Origin: Sebastes aleutianus
Taxonomy: Eukaryota; Chordata; Actinopteri; Perciformes; Sebastidae
NCBI GenBank assembly: GCA_916700875.1
Contig: CAKAKS010000062.1
Coordinates: 13,997,460-14,061,459, forward strand
Length of the DNA: 64,000 bases
Reading direction: 5' to 3'
The notes below the pieces were generated by a model, which had not been told where the DNA came from, made no database searches, and worked only from the letters and a program-made list of their open reading frames with translations. The position numbers were made by a program, and so were the translations under genes. The stretch's first letter is position 1. Every line of letters starts with the position of its first letter. Shown piece after piece: positions 47,201-60,100 of this stretch.

Positions 47201-50200
47201 GAAGAGCAGCCTTCTGCTCCGCTTTGCAGACAGCTCCTTCTCTGGTGAGTTACTGCAGTTTGCTGCAAGTCAAATGACAGTAAACCCGTCAATACTACAG
47301 TAGGGCTCATTTATTAGTAGGAAATTGGACATAACCCCTCAGTAACACACATTAGGTTCTTCTTTTAGGCAGAGAAGTAAAAGCACCCTTATCACATCAC
47401 GTCATCTTATCTCCTTCAAGCCATGTCCATTTGGCAGAGAACACATTTCTCACCACTTCCACGTAAAGGCCCTGCATATCACACAGTTATTTTATCTAAC
47501 TAGATCTCTGCTCTAGCTGAAGGTGGGTGGAACTACACTGGGAGTTTGTAAGGTGCAACTAAACTAATAAGAGAGTGAGGTAGATGCCAGTCAGTGTGTA
47601 CACACTCAAACAGTCCTGACAACATCTGGGTGAATGGAGCTTGAATATGGAGGAACTTTAATGGCCAACAAGTCCCCCGATAGTCATTTCATTTTTGCAC
47701 CCACCAACAAGCCTCACTGTGTTTTTAATTAAAAAGAGGTTTCACAAATTGGTATCTTTCTGGAACCATCCCTGCAATGAATATAAATGACCCTAGCCTA
47801 GATGATTTGACACATACCAGATCATTTGATAACACAATAGGGCTATAAGTGTTTGTGCTTCCAACATGCAGCTACAAGATGTCATCCTGTTTGTCTGAAT
47901 CTTAATCTGATGTAAATGTTGAAGCTTGTATCGGCTGTATGAGACATTGGATTGATGCATGCAGGTCATGTGCCTGCACGCAGATGCAGTACAAGGGTGT
48001 CTGTGCTGTCTGTCTGATTTGTGACGGTCCGCTGGTTTCCTGCAGGCAGCTACATCACCACCATCGGCGTCGACTTTAAGATCCGAACAGTAGACATCGA
48101 TGGAGAGCGGGTTAAGCTACAGATCTGGGACACGGCGGGGCAGGAGAGATTCAGAACCATCACATCAACGTAATCATCCACAGATCAAAACTGTTTTTTT
48201 ATGTTCAGGAATTTTCCCTCACTTTCATTTTGGCTCGCTGGTGTATCACTCAAATCATTCAGTTTCATCTCTGTTTTCTGTCCAGGTACTACAGAAACAC
48301 CCATGGTGTCATCATTGTTTACGACGTGACAAATCCAGAGTCGTTTGTAAATGTTAAGAGGTGGTTAAATGAAATCTCCCAGAACTGTGACAACGTCTGC
48401 AAGATCCTGGGTGAGTCAACTGTTTTAATGTCTAGCTTGCAGGTTGTCTGCGTGGTGGAAGGTTGTGAAACGTTCAGACCGGCACATTTATTGGTTGGAT
48501 AGTCTCATTACTCTGTGTGGCAGCAGGAACCAAAACTAAAACAAGGGCTGTGTTCGAAATCGCAAACTAACGTACTGTATACTACACTATTACACACTCA
48601 ACAGTATTTACTGCATACTGCCTACTAAATTAATGATTAAGTATCCCATTACCAGCAGACTGTTCACACTGAAATAAACTCAATCAATATGTCTTCTCTG
48701 CATCACATGACTGTATCTATCACAACATTATGAAAATAGTTTTTCACAAATATAAATCAACGTTACCTCTTACTCTCAATTTAATATTTTCTAGTATTAT
48801 TTTAAGGCAAATTAAAATAGTTGAATATGTTTTCTACAGTATATTTTATATATATGAGCTCCCACGCTTTTCCTCTTAACATCACTTGCCATCATTTGTA
48901 ATCATTTTAACCGTATAAAGAGAACTGGATACACCGTTTGTTCCTATGAGAGTTTCTCAGTGGCGCATCATGAAGCAAAAAAAGTTTCACTTCCGAGTAT
49001 AAAATTACCTGGATCTGCTTCTGCATCCATGACATTGGAACTATTTGTATTCTAAAACTTTTTAACCTAACTTCAGACCTGTTTGATAGTAATAAACAGA
49101 AACACGTTTCAATCTTAATCGTGTTAACACCACTTAGTTTTGGGAGGGTGTCATAGTAACCTACTTTATGGGTGAGAATTACAATTCTCAGATCTTTAAT
49201 AAAAAACCATAAACAAATGCTTTCTATTCGAAAATGTTCTATTGTATATCGGCCGCCATCCATCCGAGCGTACCCCATGGATGTATAAAGAGATCTGAAT
49301 ACAGCGTTGGAGGCGGGGCCCCGTCCATTCCTATGAAAGTTGCTCAGAGGCGCATGATGACAGAATGGCTCGACTTCCAACTGGAAAAGTACCCGGATCT
49401 TCCGTCGATCTTCCGCATCCATTGGGCCCATCGGACATGAGCAGTAGCGTCCGCTCGGTCACGGGGTCACAATGTCACGCTGTCGTCACGGTTTGCTAAC
49501 TTACCCTCCCAGTTCTCGCTCCAGCCTCGGTCTGGTTCTCATTCACATGAACGGAGGAAGAGAAATAACTCTGGATTCGGCTATTAGTGCATTTTACAAC
49601 TTTAAGGACCTAATGATTTAAATATTGGCTATTCAAGTGTTCGTACTGGGAAGTTGATTTACCTAAAAAAAAATTATCCGTTGAGTTACAGACGTCTCTT
49701 TCCCAATGTATGTCTATGGGAAAAAGTATTTTTGGGCCCAATAGCATCACGTGATGGGCATGGAAGTTGTAGTATCGGCGTTTGGCCACTACGAAAATTG
49801 GGATCAGCGACCGGCGCTCTTCTTGGGGGCTTGGCTATCCAAAAAGTTCTGTCAGGTCATGTGCACCCAAAGCGTACCTGAGTGGACACCATCCCTTTAT
49901 TTCTAGCGCCATCTGCTGTAACCCTCCAACATCGCAGCTCCAGTTACACTGCGCATGTGTCATACCCCATAGGTCAAGACTGTGTCCCAGCCTCCATTCA
50001 ATAGCCTAGGGGTCTGGCTGCCTCGCAGTGCTGCCCGCCGTTGGACAGTCTGAAGAGACGTAATGTATTTTAGGTCTGTTATCTATGTGCAGTAAGCTCA
50101 CGTCTCATACTCAGAAATTCTTGCTAATCTAGTATACATCTGGGCATTTCTCGTGCACATAGAAACTACAAGTACATTAGTACATTAGTATGTGATTTTG

Positions 50201-52021
50201 AACACAGCCAAGGTTTCTGCAATTGAAATTGTTCCTGAATAAAAAGGTCCGTGGTAAAGTTCCTGCTAATGCAAAGAGCTTCCTGTGTGTTCTGTAAATG
50301 TCTAAAATGTGAGACTCTAAAATCAAATGAAGGAAGTTCAACCTGTTCATTTTAATGAAAGAAACACTATTACACCCAAGTATAGAAGTATGACACTTAA
50401 TGAGTAAATTCATAGTTGGTTTTAGTCTTTTCATGCAGTTTGATGAACAACAGTAAAAAGGTAAGATTGTACCAGCCTGCTGCTGTCCTGAAAGATTAGA
50501 AATAAAGATTGTTTTCCTGCTCACTCTCTCAGTGGGAAACAAAAATGACGACCCTGCCAGGAAACAGGTGGATACCCAGGATGCTCTGCGTTTTGGGGAG
50601 TCGATGGGTGTTCGGGTGTTCGAGACCAGTGCCAAAGAGAACATAAACGTAGAGGAGGTAACTTTAATGTTATATCATATAAACTTCACTCTCGGTTGGA
50701 TTTGACTTTTCTTATTCACATGTTTAGCACTCTGTTGAATTGGTAATGTCACTGAAGCGTATTTGCATGTGTACATTCATGTTTTCCTTTTGCAGAATTT
50801 TAAGGCTGCAATTAGTGATTATTCTTATTAATGATTAATCTGCAGTTTGTTTTCATATTAATGAAAATGCATCAGTGTGCTGACTTGACTTGCCCCAAAC
50901 TGCATGTGATTATCATAAAGTGGGCATGTCTGTAAAGGGGAGACTCGTGGGTACCCATAGAACCCATTTTCATTCACATATCTTGAGGTCAGAGGTCAAG
51001 GGACCCCTTTGAAAATGGCCATGCCAGTTCTTCATCGCCAAAATTTAGCATAAGTTTGGAGCATTATTTAACCTCCTTGTGACATGCTAGTATGATAGTT
51101 GGTACCAATGTCATCCTTAGTTTTCTAGTTTCATATGATGCCAGTATCTTCACTCTAACTTTAAAACTGAGCCCGCTATAAGGTCAAAATTGAATGTTGC
51201 ATTAATGCAAAATTGAATGTTGCATTAATGCAAAATTAGTGCCGTTAGTTAGATAGATAGATAGATAGATAGTAACTTCATGATCCTGAGGGAAATTCAA
51301 GTAAATTTCAAGTTAAACGAATTTGTGTTAACATGTTATTATTGTGTTAACTTTGACAGCCCTAATAATAATAACCTTATTTTTCATTCTCACATATTTA
51401 AAAATAAAAAACGGTCACTGTATCCCAAAATAAATGAGTTTGAGTGGGGCATGACTTTGCCTTCAGCTGGCCACAATCACTGCTGCCATGATCACTGGCT
51501 GTGACACCTCTTATAAATGCCTCAGTTACCACCAACTCTCTGAAGATGCTAATAATTTCACTGTTACGTTGTGTGGCTATCAGCTCTGATCTTTGTGACT
51601 GGACTGTTTTTGTACTGAGGCTCATTTGCATAGAAAGGGGATTTGTGCCAAATGTCTGCAGATTACCTCATTTAAATACGTGTAAATAGCACAAAATAAA
51701 CACAGACACTATTTGCTTGGCAGTGCAGTTAAAGGTGCATTTCACCCTTTGAGGTGCTTTGAGAATTACGCGGTTTGTTTTTTGTATTATTTGTGCAGGT
51801 TTAGCGGCCGCAAAAGCCGCGCAATCCTTTAGTGAATTAGCCTCTCAGTGTTGTTTTGTTGCTTTGTCCAGATGTTCATGGCCTTCACCCACATGGTGCT
51901 CCGGGCCAAGAAGCAGAGCCAGAACAGAGCCGAGAGGGAACGAGAGCGGGAGAAAGACACCGTCAACATCAACGCCCAGAGAGACCGAGACCGCAGGAAG
52001 AGAGGGAAGAAATGCTGCTGA
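44299..52021 (+). CDS. rab35: Rab35 small GTPase
   Basis: Endosomal-recycling and cytokinesis Rab. Six coding exons: 44299-44353, 47194-47244, 48046-48169, 48286-48410, 50533-50657 and 51872-52021; 630 bases, 209 codons plus stop. Visible motifs: P-loop GDSNVGKS (residues 16-23), switch I TTIGVDF, switch II WDTAGQE with catalytic Gln68, NKND (121-124), SAK (151-153), and a C-terminal CC prenylation motif (208-209) after a basic stretch RRKRGKK. YITTIGVDFKIRTV and FVNVKRWL are Rab35 signatures. Unusual points: Asn19 in the P-loop where human Rab35 has Gly, encoded across the intron 1 junction (A/AT), and a tail rich in RERERE that differs from the human Gln-rich tail. The switch, NKND and SAK motifs are intact. 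Which fish paralogue (a or b) is not resolved. Confidence 0.96.
45410..46280. mobile_element. likely hAT-like element debris in rab35 intron 1
   Basis: The left end TAGGGTTGGGGAAAAAAATCG resembles the hAT-like end at 18329. The interior has AT-rich TGTGATGAATCATGATATTTC. The right end and a target duplication are not identified, so the boundaries are approximate. Confidence 0.35.
46534..46810. repeat. 55-base inverted repeat in rab35 intron 1
   Basis: 46534-46588 and 46757-46810 are reverse complements at about eighty-five percent identity (shared word TTTCCCACTCTGAA or its equivalent, then GAGCTAAACC). Between them is a short tandem GGCACTGTGCAA. The arms can be read as a peptide-like GIGLxxPTLxELNL in both directions, so they could be decayed coding sequence of a mobile element. 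Confidence 0.55.
48545..50214. mobile_element. 1.66-kb TIR element in rab35 intron 4
   Basis: Inverted ends GCTGTGTTCGAAATCGC and, from the right, GCTGTGTTCAAAATCAC with continuing similarity. CAAGG lies directly outside both ends, a possible 5-base duplication. Inside, two diverged direct repeats start GTATAAAGAGA (about 48915 and 49284), so it may be composite. Open frames inside are not gene-like. Confidence 0.55.
50875..51365 (+). mobile_element. hAT-like MITE family X copy with nested LINE tail, rab35 intron 5
   Basis: Shares TGATTATCATAAAGTGGGC and AGGTCAGAGGTCAAGGGACC with the other family X copies and ends GTTAACTTTGACAGCCCTA. A (GATA)n run and minus-sense L2 tail (51243-51300) interrupt it. 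Confidence 0.7.
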
Positions 52022-52789
52022 GCCCCGAACAGACTCCAGCCACTTAGCGCTCATCGCTTAAAACAAAAAGCATTCAAACAAGATTGGGAAAACGTGCCTT
52101 AGTTAGGAGATATGTGTTCTGTGTTTCAAACTGGAGGTGTGAATGTTTGAAACTGTGAGGTTCACTATTTACTACGCCAGGTTACAAACCGACAGGTCGT
52201 TCTGCTGAACCTTCTGGTCGTGAATGGAACCGAGGCGGAGGGATTTACAGTCTGTCAGCACTGACTGCGTGTAGCAGCCTGGAGGTTTCATGAGTTAAAG
52301 GATCATTCTGGGGTTTTTGAGTTTTTAGCCCATTTACTGCGAATCACATTTTAAAAGCATGCTGTAGCGTTTCAGATTTGTGCTTCGCTGGCAGTGATGG
52401 AGACATCTCTGCAACCAACTTCCCAGATTACCGTTTAACATGTTTGTTGATATTCATGCTCCCCAGAGCGGTGACCCATAACCTTTTCATTAGTGCACAA
52501 ATACAAGAAATCTATCGGACAGGTTGCCATGACATTTAGAGCACATTCACATAAACGTTTGATTTGATTGAGTTCATGAATTTTTATCCCAACTACCTGT
52601 AAGGGTCCAAGAATGACTTCATTATTTTGTCCTGTTCATTACAGGACTGCAAATAACAACTCTTTTCATAATCTATTAATCTGCTGATTATTTTCTTGAT
52701 TTATCTATAAAACATCAGGAAATGGTGAAAAGTATCCGTCACAATTCCAAAAGTGATGCTACCAGATGTTTTGTTTGTTAGCTTTGAAA

Positions 52790-53160
52790 GAGCCCTTTAT
52801 AACTACATAGGAAGCGGGTCCTCTTCACAGAGTCCGCCATGTTGCACCGCCATGTTTTTACAGTAGCCCAGAACAGACAAACCAAACTCTGTTAACTTTT
52901 CCTGCTTGGGAGAAGTTGATAACGTTGCTTGCTGCCGCCATCGCCGCCGCCGCTCTCTCTCTCTCTTGCTTCACCACTTACTTCCTACGTACACACACTC
53001 CAAATGACCTACAACTGGCTCTAGAGAGGGACATTCACGTTTTTGCATCGGCCACCGTAGCGCTCCAACACGCTTGGCACACGGGAGAGGCCTCAGTTGG
53101 TTGCAATCTCCTCACTTCAACGCTAGATAACGCCAGATCCTACACACTGGACCTTTAAAC
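52790..53160 (-). mobile_element. probable TTAA-type MITE in rab35 3' region
   Basis: The right end TACACACTGGACCTTTAA is, in reverse, the TTAAAGGTCCAGTGTGTA end common in fish genomes. The left end near 52790 is unclear. An 80-codon open frame inside is not a gene. Confidence 0.5.
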
Positions 53161-54000
53161 TTTCCACTTGAACACAAGAAATCTTAAATTTATTTGGGAA
53201 GATGACATGAAATTTAGTGAGCCTATTCTTCCCCAGAGGATGAACCTCATGACCTTTCCTTTAGTGCTATCCTCGAGACAAACGTTTGTATTGTATTTGT
53301 ATCGTAAGGTGGGATGAACACCGCAGCATTTCGTCCCGGCAGCCAACAGTTTCACCTTTAAAACATGACACATGGCTTGAGACAATCCATCACACAACAT
53401 GATGCAAAAGTGAAAAGACTGCACTTCATTTCCACAAAGAAGAAACATAACTGAAAGTCAGAGCAGACATGATGTAAACTAAATTAACTTTCAGACTCTG
53501 CAAGATGATTTTAATATTGTAGTGGTACAAATAGAAAACAGCTACTCATTCCTGAGAGGTTAATAAAATCCATTAAATTAAAAACACAACAATCTGCGTT
53601 GTGGTGTTGAGATATAAAGTGCATGTGATTGTGGTGAATGAGCTCAAACATAAAAAAAACCTCTAGTACGGTCCTTTAACTTTGCACTAGTGAACCACTG
53701 TTATGTGCCGATGTTTAAGTTGTTTTGTTTTGTCTTAATACAGTAAACATATTTCACCACTGAAAGGGAACTGGTTGCAGTTGTTCCTAAATTGTAACCT
53801 TGACACACTAACAGGTGTGAAGAGTGATGTCCCACGTCTGTCTGAAAGCCTTATTTCAATTCAGATGAGGCCAGTAACCCATGAGACTACAGTATGTGTG
53901 TAACCTCAACACAGTACAAACCCAACATGTTCATATCATTAGTATGTTGTTGTTTTTTTTAATATAAATATCTGTTGCCTAGCAAATGTGTCCAAATCCA

Positions 54001-54014
54001 AATAAAGCAATAAA
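54001..54014 (+). terminator. rab35 poly(A) signals
   Basis: Two overlapping-range hexamers AATAAA (54001-54006 and 54009-54014) lie about 2 kb after the rab35 stop codon and would close a long 3' UTR. No earlier AATAAA with a clear downstream element stood out, but closer variants are possible. Confidence 0.4.
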
Positions 54015-56436
54015 TCCAGAGTTACTGTTTGTATCTCAATATTTCCTCATACATGCCAGTGCTTCAGGTGGAACGATAATTCATGTAAAACTCAAAGGTT
54101 TACTGATGAAGACGATCAACCTGTTCCCAAAATACAAAAAAATCAGAGCACCAAGAAGCAGTTGAAGCTACCTCTCTAAACTAATTTAAAAACTAACACC
54201 TTCTGCCTTTGATTTCCCCATGAGGAGTCTTAAAGATATATTACAGCATCGTACTACATTGCATCGTTTTCCTTTCACAGCTGCACCATCAAATCAAATG
54301 GTTTTCACTGGAATAAAACAAAGTTCTGTTGGTTTGAACTACACAAGTTTAGGTCCAGCAGAGTTTAACGTTAAATTAACTTCAGCTTCATCACCAGATA
54401 ATCATCCTGACGACGTGCAATGTGGTTATATGGAAATACATTTTTTTTAAGTAAAACCTCCAGTAAACAATAAACACATTGATAGTTACAGTTGTAGTAA
54501 AGAGTAATATAATACATTCAGTTGCATACTGTCTATTGGATCTTGGTTTTAATGGTGATATTACCTTTGAAATTAAGATTTTATACTAGGTGAGGATGAA
54601 AATGTTCCTTTCCTTTATTGCTTCTCCATTGTAATCTCCATGGTAATACAATTTAGTATACTTGCAATTTATTCATATTCCTTAGCTTCTTACCTTTCAG
54701 ATGAGACCAAATATATGCATATAAGCCTTATGGTTGAGATCCTTTACTCAAGTAAAAGTAGCAATACCTCAGTGTAGAAATACTCCATTACATGTAAAAA
54801 TGCTGCATTGCTACAATGTAGTGGAGTAGAAGTAAAAAGCAGAATAAAAACACATACTCAAGTAAAGTACAAGTACCTCAATTTCATGCTTGAGTACAAT
54901 ATTCTGAGTAAATATACCAAACCTGAGTGAAAGTGATCCTCTGCTGGTTAAAGCGGGTACTGAACTGTGTGGGGGGGTGATGTGAATGCTTCTACTGTCC
55001 TCTGCACCACCAACAGGACTGTAGTTGGGCCTTAACAACAACTCATTCTATAAACTAGTGCCTTACGGTCGAAATCATCAGCGACTTGTGACTTCACTTT
55101 GACTTGCATTATGTTACCAACAATTCCACTCTTCATTTTCCTCACACTGCACATACTTTGAATCAGTCCGACAGCTGCCGATCATATTGTGCGAGTAGGA
55201 GGGAAACGTGTTTGGTGCTGCAGACCAGAAGACAGAAAAATCACTTTGTTTTAGGACTTGAAACACAAAGTTTAGGACTTAGACTTGACCTGGGAATTAA
55301 TAGCCAAGACGCTACACTTCACTTGTATCCCAACTATGGCTACCCACCAAGACTGGTGCTGAACTAATGGTTTAGGGGGTCCTTGTACAGTTGGAAATTT
55401 CAGTTATATACTCTACTGTTAAGAAGTTGCTCATATTGCAAGTTTTAAAAGATTCAATTGTTGCAGAAAGAATGCAAAAAGTTATGGGAAACTGTGCTTT
55501 AGGAAATAAGTGTTCTGTGTTTCAAACTGCAGATAAATGTCCACAATCAGTGGACTCAGTAGATCAGCTAAACTTCACTGCTGGAAACTAGTCACAAGCT
55601 TCTGAAATGAAATGTGAAATGAAATAATGAGTTGTACGGTATAATGTGTCCCTGGTTGATTCAGTTCAGACAAACACACAGGAGACATTAAAGAGCTTTT
55701 ATAATTATAATACATCAGTATTATACATCAGTATTATACATCAGTGTTCAACACCAATAAAACCTCACAACAACTTAAAGTAATAGCTCGGGTGTTTTGA
55801 AGCGTATGAGGTACTTATCCATAGTAGGTGTATTACTTACAGTAGATAACGGTCGTAGGACAGGAGTACTGACACCGGAGCAAAGCAACACAGTGCTGTG
55901 GACGGGTACGGCAGAAAAACGTATTTTCGCCACCTAAATAAAATTGATTGTTTAAGTGTATCCTATATTTAGAATATTTTCCGACGGCGAACTGAACCTG
56001 AAGTGAAACAAATCTATACTGTTTTGGTCATCTGAGCCTGCTGGTTTATTGAGAGCATAGATATGTTTCACTTTCAGTTCCCCGTTGGAAAGGAGAAGGG
56101 CTATCTGACGGCAAGATAAAGCTGTGATAATATTCTTAATATAGCGTACACTTAAACGGATATCAATGTTTTTAGGCAGGCCTTTCTTTTTAGGTGGCTA
56201 AAATACTGTTTTTCTGCTGTACCCGTCCACAGCACTGTATTGATTTGCTCCGGTGTCGGTGCTCCTGTCTGTTTCTCCAAGCTGGGGACGCACTGACCGT
56301 CATCTACTGTAAGTAATACACCTACTATGGATAAGTACCTCATACAACCCCACTGAGAAACACCACAACTATCCCTTTCACTTTCAGCTGCAGCATCAAC
56401 ACTGTCTGAACTGATGCTAAAGAGGGTGGAAGTGCT
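54015..56436. other. rab35-anapc2 convergent intergenic region
   Basis: Holds a repeat near 54735-54940 (AAGTAAAGTACAAGTACCTC, like 5050 and 42400) and the fold-back element at 55775-56384. The rest shows no recognisable gene. Confidence 0.5.
55775..56384. mobile_element. TTAA-type fold-back MITE, family 3
   Basis: Starts TTAAAGTAATAGCTCGGGTG. The inner arms about 55800-55930 and 56200-56345 are reverse complements (shared TATGAGGTACTTATCCATAG and TAGGTGTATTACTTACAGTA). The middle also holds a second inverted pair around TCACTTTCAGTTCCCCG. The right end reads GGATAGTTGTGGTGTTTCTC inward, with TGAA where TTAA is expected. A partial copy lies at about 58140-58420 in anapc2 intron 10. Confidence 0.7.
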
Positions 56437-56442
56437 TTTATT
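56437..56442 (-). terminator. anapc2 poly(A) signal
   Basis: TTTATT on the plus strand is AATAAA on the minus strand, 331 bases beyond the anapc2 stop codon. Confidence 0.55.
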
Positions 56443-56772
56443 TTGAAAACCAAACCTTTCCGAGGAAAGGTTAAAGTTATGCTGCCTTTATATCACAGGA
56501 AAATCCAGTTTGACACGCTGGTGGAAATTCTATTGGATTACCGTGAAGAATTTCTCCTTCTTTCAGCAACTGATACTTGTGGGTTGATGTCAGAATTAAT
56601 CTGAAAAACAGGATCTGTCTGTAGAACAAACAGGAATTTACTAATAGCTGCAATTAGCAATTTTAGTAGTGTTCCTTCCCAAAAGCTGAGGAGAAGAATA
56701 TTTTCCTATATTACCCACAAAGCACCTGGATGCAGTTTGTCCTCCTTGTTTCACTCTCGTGCTCCTCTTTCA

Positions 56773-57045
56773 TCAGTTGGATTTGGGGAGTCTGTAAACG
56801 CCTGCAGAGACCATCAGCTGATGCTCCCTGACCTTCCTCTGCAGGAAGGCCTCCAGCTCGTTGACATCCATCTCCGTGACGACGGGTCCTGTGGCGACGA
56901 ACATCCGGAGCATAGAGTGGATGCGGTCCAGCGTCATGCTGTCCAGGTTGGTCAGCATTGCCTGGATGTAGGCCCAGAACAACTGCGGAAACAGAGAACG
57001 AGTGTTTTAAGATGCTTCTTCAGGTAGCCAGGTTTCATCTTGTTC

Positions 57046-57121
<76 letters not shown>

Positions 57122-60100
57122 GTGGGCACCTGCAGCTTCTCCTCCCTCTGCTCAGACTGGGTGGTAGTGTTGGAGTCTCTCTCCTCGTCACTGTCGATCA
57201 GCATCACGCCTCTCTCCATCTTCTCTTTGGACGAGCCCGTCTCCACCACGTAGTAGCGGCCTCCCGCCTCCTCCCTCAGCACGCCGTGCTGCTGCCACAG
57301 AGCCAGCTTCCTGTGCACCAGCTCCTTCGGGGCGCCCAGCTTCCCGCTCAGCTCCTCCAGCGTCCAAGTACCTGACGGACGACCAATAGGCAACCAGTAA
57401 GTTGACAAAAATTGGAATGGAAGTGAAGTGGAATGTATAAATGCATGTAAATATTATAAATGATCCTGTTTTCTGCTATATTTTTTTGTAAATTCAACAA
57501 AGTTTAAGAAATAGTAGCTTTTGTTTATTCCGAAAGATGACAACATGAGCTGATCCTAATTTACCAAAGTTGTGGTGCACAGACAAAACATAATAAATCC
57601 ATTAAATATGGAGAAAAAACAAACCAAGACATGAAATCAGTTTAAAATTGTACTTTTTTCCTGGAAGTGCAGGATGATGGCAGCGTGGATGGGGGAGACG
57701 GTGAGGTTGGTGAGGGTGCGGTCCTCCAGCTCCAGGTCCAGAGTGACTGAGCCCAGGTGAGGCTTCCAGCTCAGCGTCCTCATGGCCTGAAAGACAGAAA
57801 ACAAACTGCTGTTCAAGTTTCAATCCAGACCAGCACAGCGATGGGTATGTTGTGTCTAAAAATACAATTAATGATGTACTGATTGCTAAACGAGTCAAAA
57901 AAGAAGCAAATAAGCTCAAGGAAAAAAAGGAAAAAAGGAAAGATGTGTAGTGGTGTGTTCAAGAACAGTATGTTTGTTTGTGTTCTTGTGTGACTTTGGT
58001 GAATCCGAACTAACCTTTTAAAACACAAAAGTCACACATTAACACAAACTAACTAACCGATCCAGGCAGCGGTAGACCAGCAACTCCTGTGTTCTGAGAG
58101 GTAAAATTACTGTTTTTGTCAAAGGAGTCTTGTGGCTCTGAAGAGAGCGTAGATAGCGGCTTCAGTTCCCCGTCAGAAAGGGCTGTCTGATAGCGAGGTG
58201 AAGAGGTGAAAATATTCTAAATATAGCGTACACTAAAACTGATTGTTTTAATGTCTAAAATTGCATTTAGCTGCTGCCCCTGTCCACAGCAGTACATTGC
58301 TTTGCTCCCATGCTGGTACTCCTGTCTGTTTCTCCAAACTCCATCTACTTTAGGTTATACACTGACTATGGAGAAGTAGCTCATACATCCACTCTGAGAA
58401 ACACCACAACTAAAAAGTGATGATACACTTTGGAAAATATTCAGCAAGGTGAACTCCACCTTGAGTTTCTCGTAGCGGTGTGTGTACGCCTCCATGGCCT
58501 GGCAGACGAGCGGAGGGAGCTCCAGCTTCTCCTCTTTCAGCGGAGGCCAGAACTCGGAGGACAGGATGATAGACGACAGGGACAGCGGCAGCTGCTCCTC
58601 CTCGCTCAGCCTCGATTCCTCCTCGCGGATGTTACTGTTGATCCTCCGAGAGTCCGCCATGTCCTGGACAGGAGACAGAAGGAAGGGATGTGTGTGTGGG
58701 TTATGGCTGACAAATGATTATTTTCATTATCAATTAATCTAGTTACTTTTGTTTAGATTAATCATTGGGTCATGTTCCGATACCATTTTTTCCGTCCCAA
58801 TACCGATTCTGATACCTGAACTTGCGGTTTCGGCCGATACCAAGTACCGATCCAATACCAGCGTGATAAAAAAATAAAACGTTGTTGTTGTTATTATTAT
58901 TTAACAGCCGTTTACTACTGACCGTGTATGGAGGTGATATGATTACTATCTTTGTTGTATACATGTTTCACGTTGGACTCTTTAACGAGGACTACAGTGA
59001 CTAAAGCAGTGTTTACCTTCAGCATGACCTCGCAGTAATGCATGTGAGAATCCCCAAACCGGAGCTTCAGCAGCTCCACGTTACGAATTTCCCTGCAAAC
59101 ACAAAACAGAGGACAGGACTTTATAAAGAGCAGCAGACAGTGACATTTTGGACACAGCCTACAATGAGACACAAAATACACCAAAGCTCCTCAAATGATC
59201 CAAAATGATCCCGTCATATCGGAGTTATAGTAATTACCCGTTTCCAACTTGTAAATAAAATACAAGTCATAATTACGACTTGGAAACTCAGATATTGGTG
59301 AATGCTCTGGTACCGTCGGCAACATTTTGTAGCACATTGTCTCTATGTTTCTTTTTATTAGCTGCTTTTGTTTTGTGATGGTCGGGAGGGATGAGGACTT
59401 TGTTTTGTGTGTATGTGGGATAGCGGTATATACTCATTTCTGTACTAAATTTGATTATATGTACGGGAAAACAAAGAAGAGAAAACCTGGCCCTTTAGTG
59501 GAAGTGTGTTTGTTCAGTTGTACCTGGCGGTGTTGTAGTTGAGTTGGTGCAGCAGTCTGTCGGCCAGCACGGCTCTGTATTCATCTATGAAGATGTCCTT
59601 ACTGCCGTAGATACTGACCAGCAGGCTGATGATGTCTGACGAACGACGTTTCGAGCCCATCTTATCTGAAAAAAAGCATTTGACTCTCAGTAAAAATCCA
59701 ACACCAAACAGTGAACAGCGAATACAAACAGCAGAAATAACTACGGCCGTCAAAGTTAACGCAATAATAACTCGTTAACGCAAATTCGTTTTAGCGCCAC
59801 TACTTTCTTTAAGACATTAACGCAACTTGCATTAATGGGTAAAATTAAAAAATATATATTTTGTAGCAGGCTAAGTTTTAAAGCTGCAGTGAAGATACTG
59901 GCATCATATGATCAACTGGTGCCAACCATGTCATGCTAACTTGTCTAGGAGGTTAAATAATGCTCCAAACGTACGATACATTTTGACGAGGAAAAACTGG
60001 CGTGGCCATTTTCAAAGGGTCTCTTGACCTCTGACCTCAAGATGTGAATGAAAATGGGTTCTATTGTTGCCTTTTGGGCTTGAGTTTGCTAAATGCAGTA

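Noticed and set aside
48907..49431. A 174-codon minus-strand open frame in rab35 intron 4
   Set aside because: Sits inside a mobile element with internal direct repeats; the peptide shows no domain.
52916..53158. An 80-codon plus-strand open frame with a hydrophobic start
   Set aside because: It lies in a TTAA-type repeat in the rab35 3' region and ends at the element border.
57007..57408. Reading through the (CA)n as a His-Thr repeat at the end of an anapc2 exon
   Set aside because: The family join EEKLQ to LFWAYIQAML is restored by splicing at CAG/GTGCCC, making the repeat intronic.
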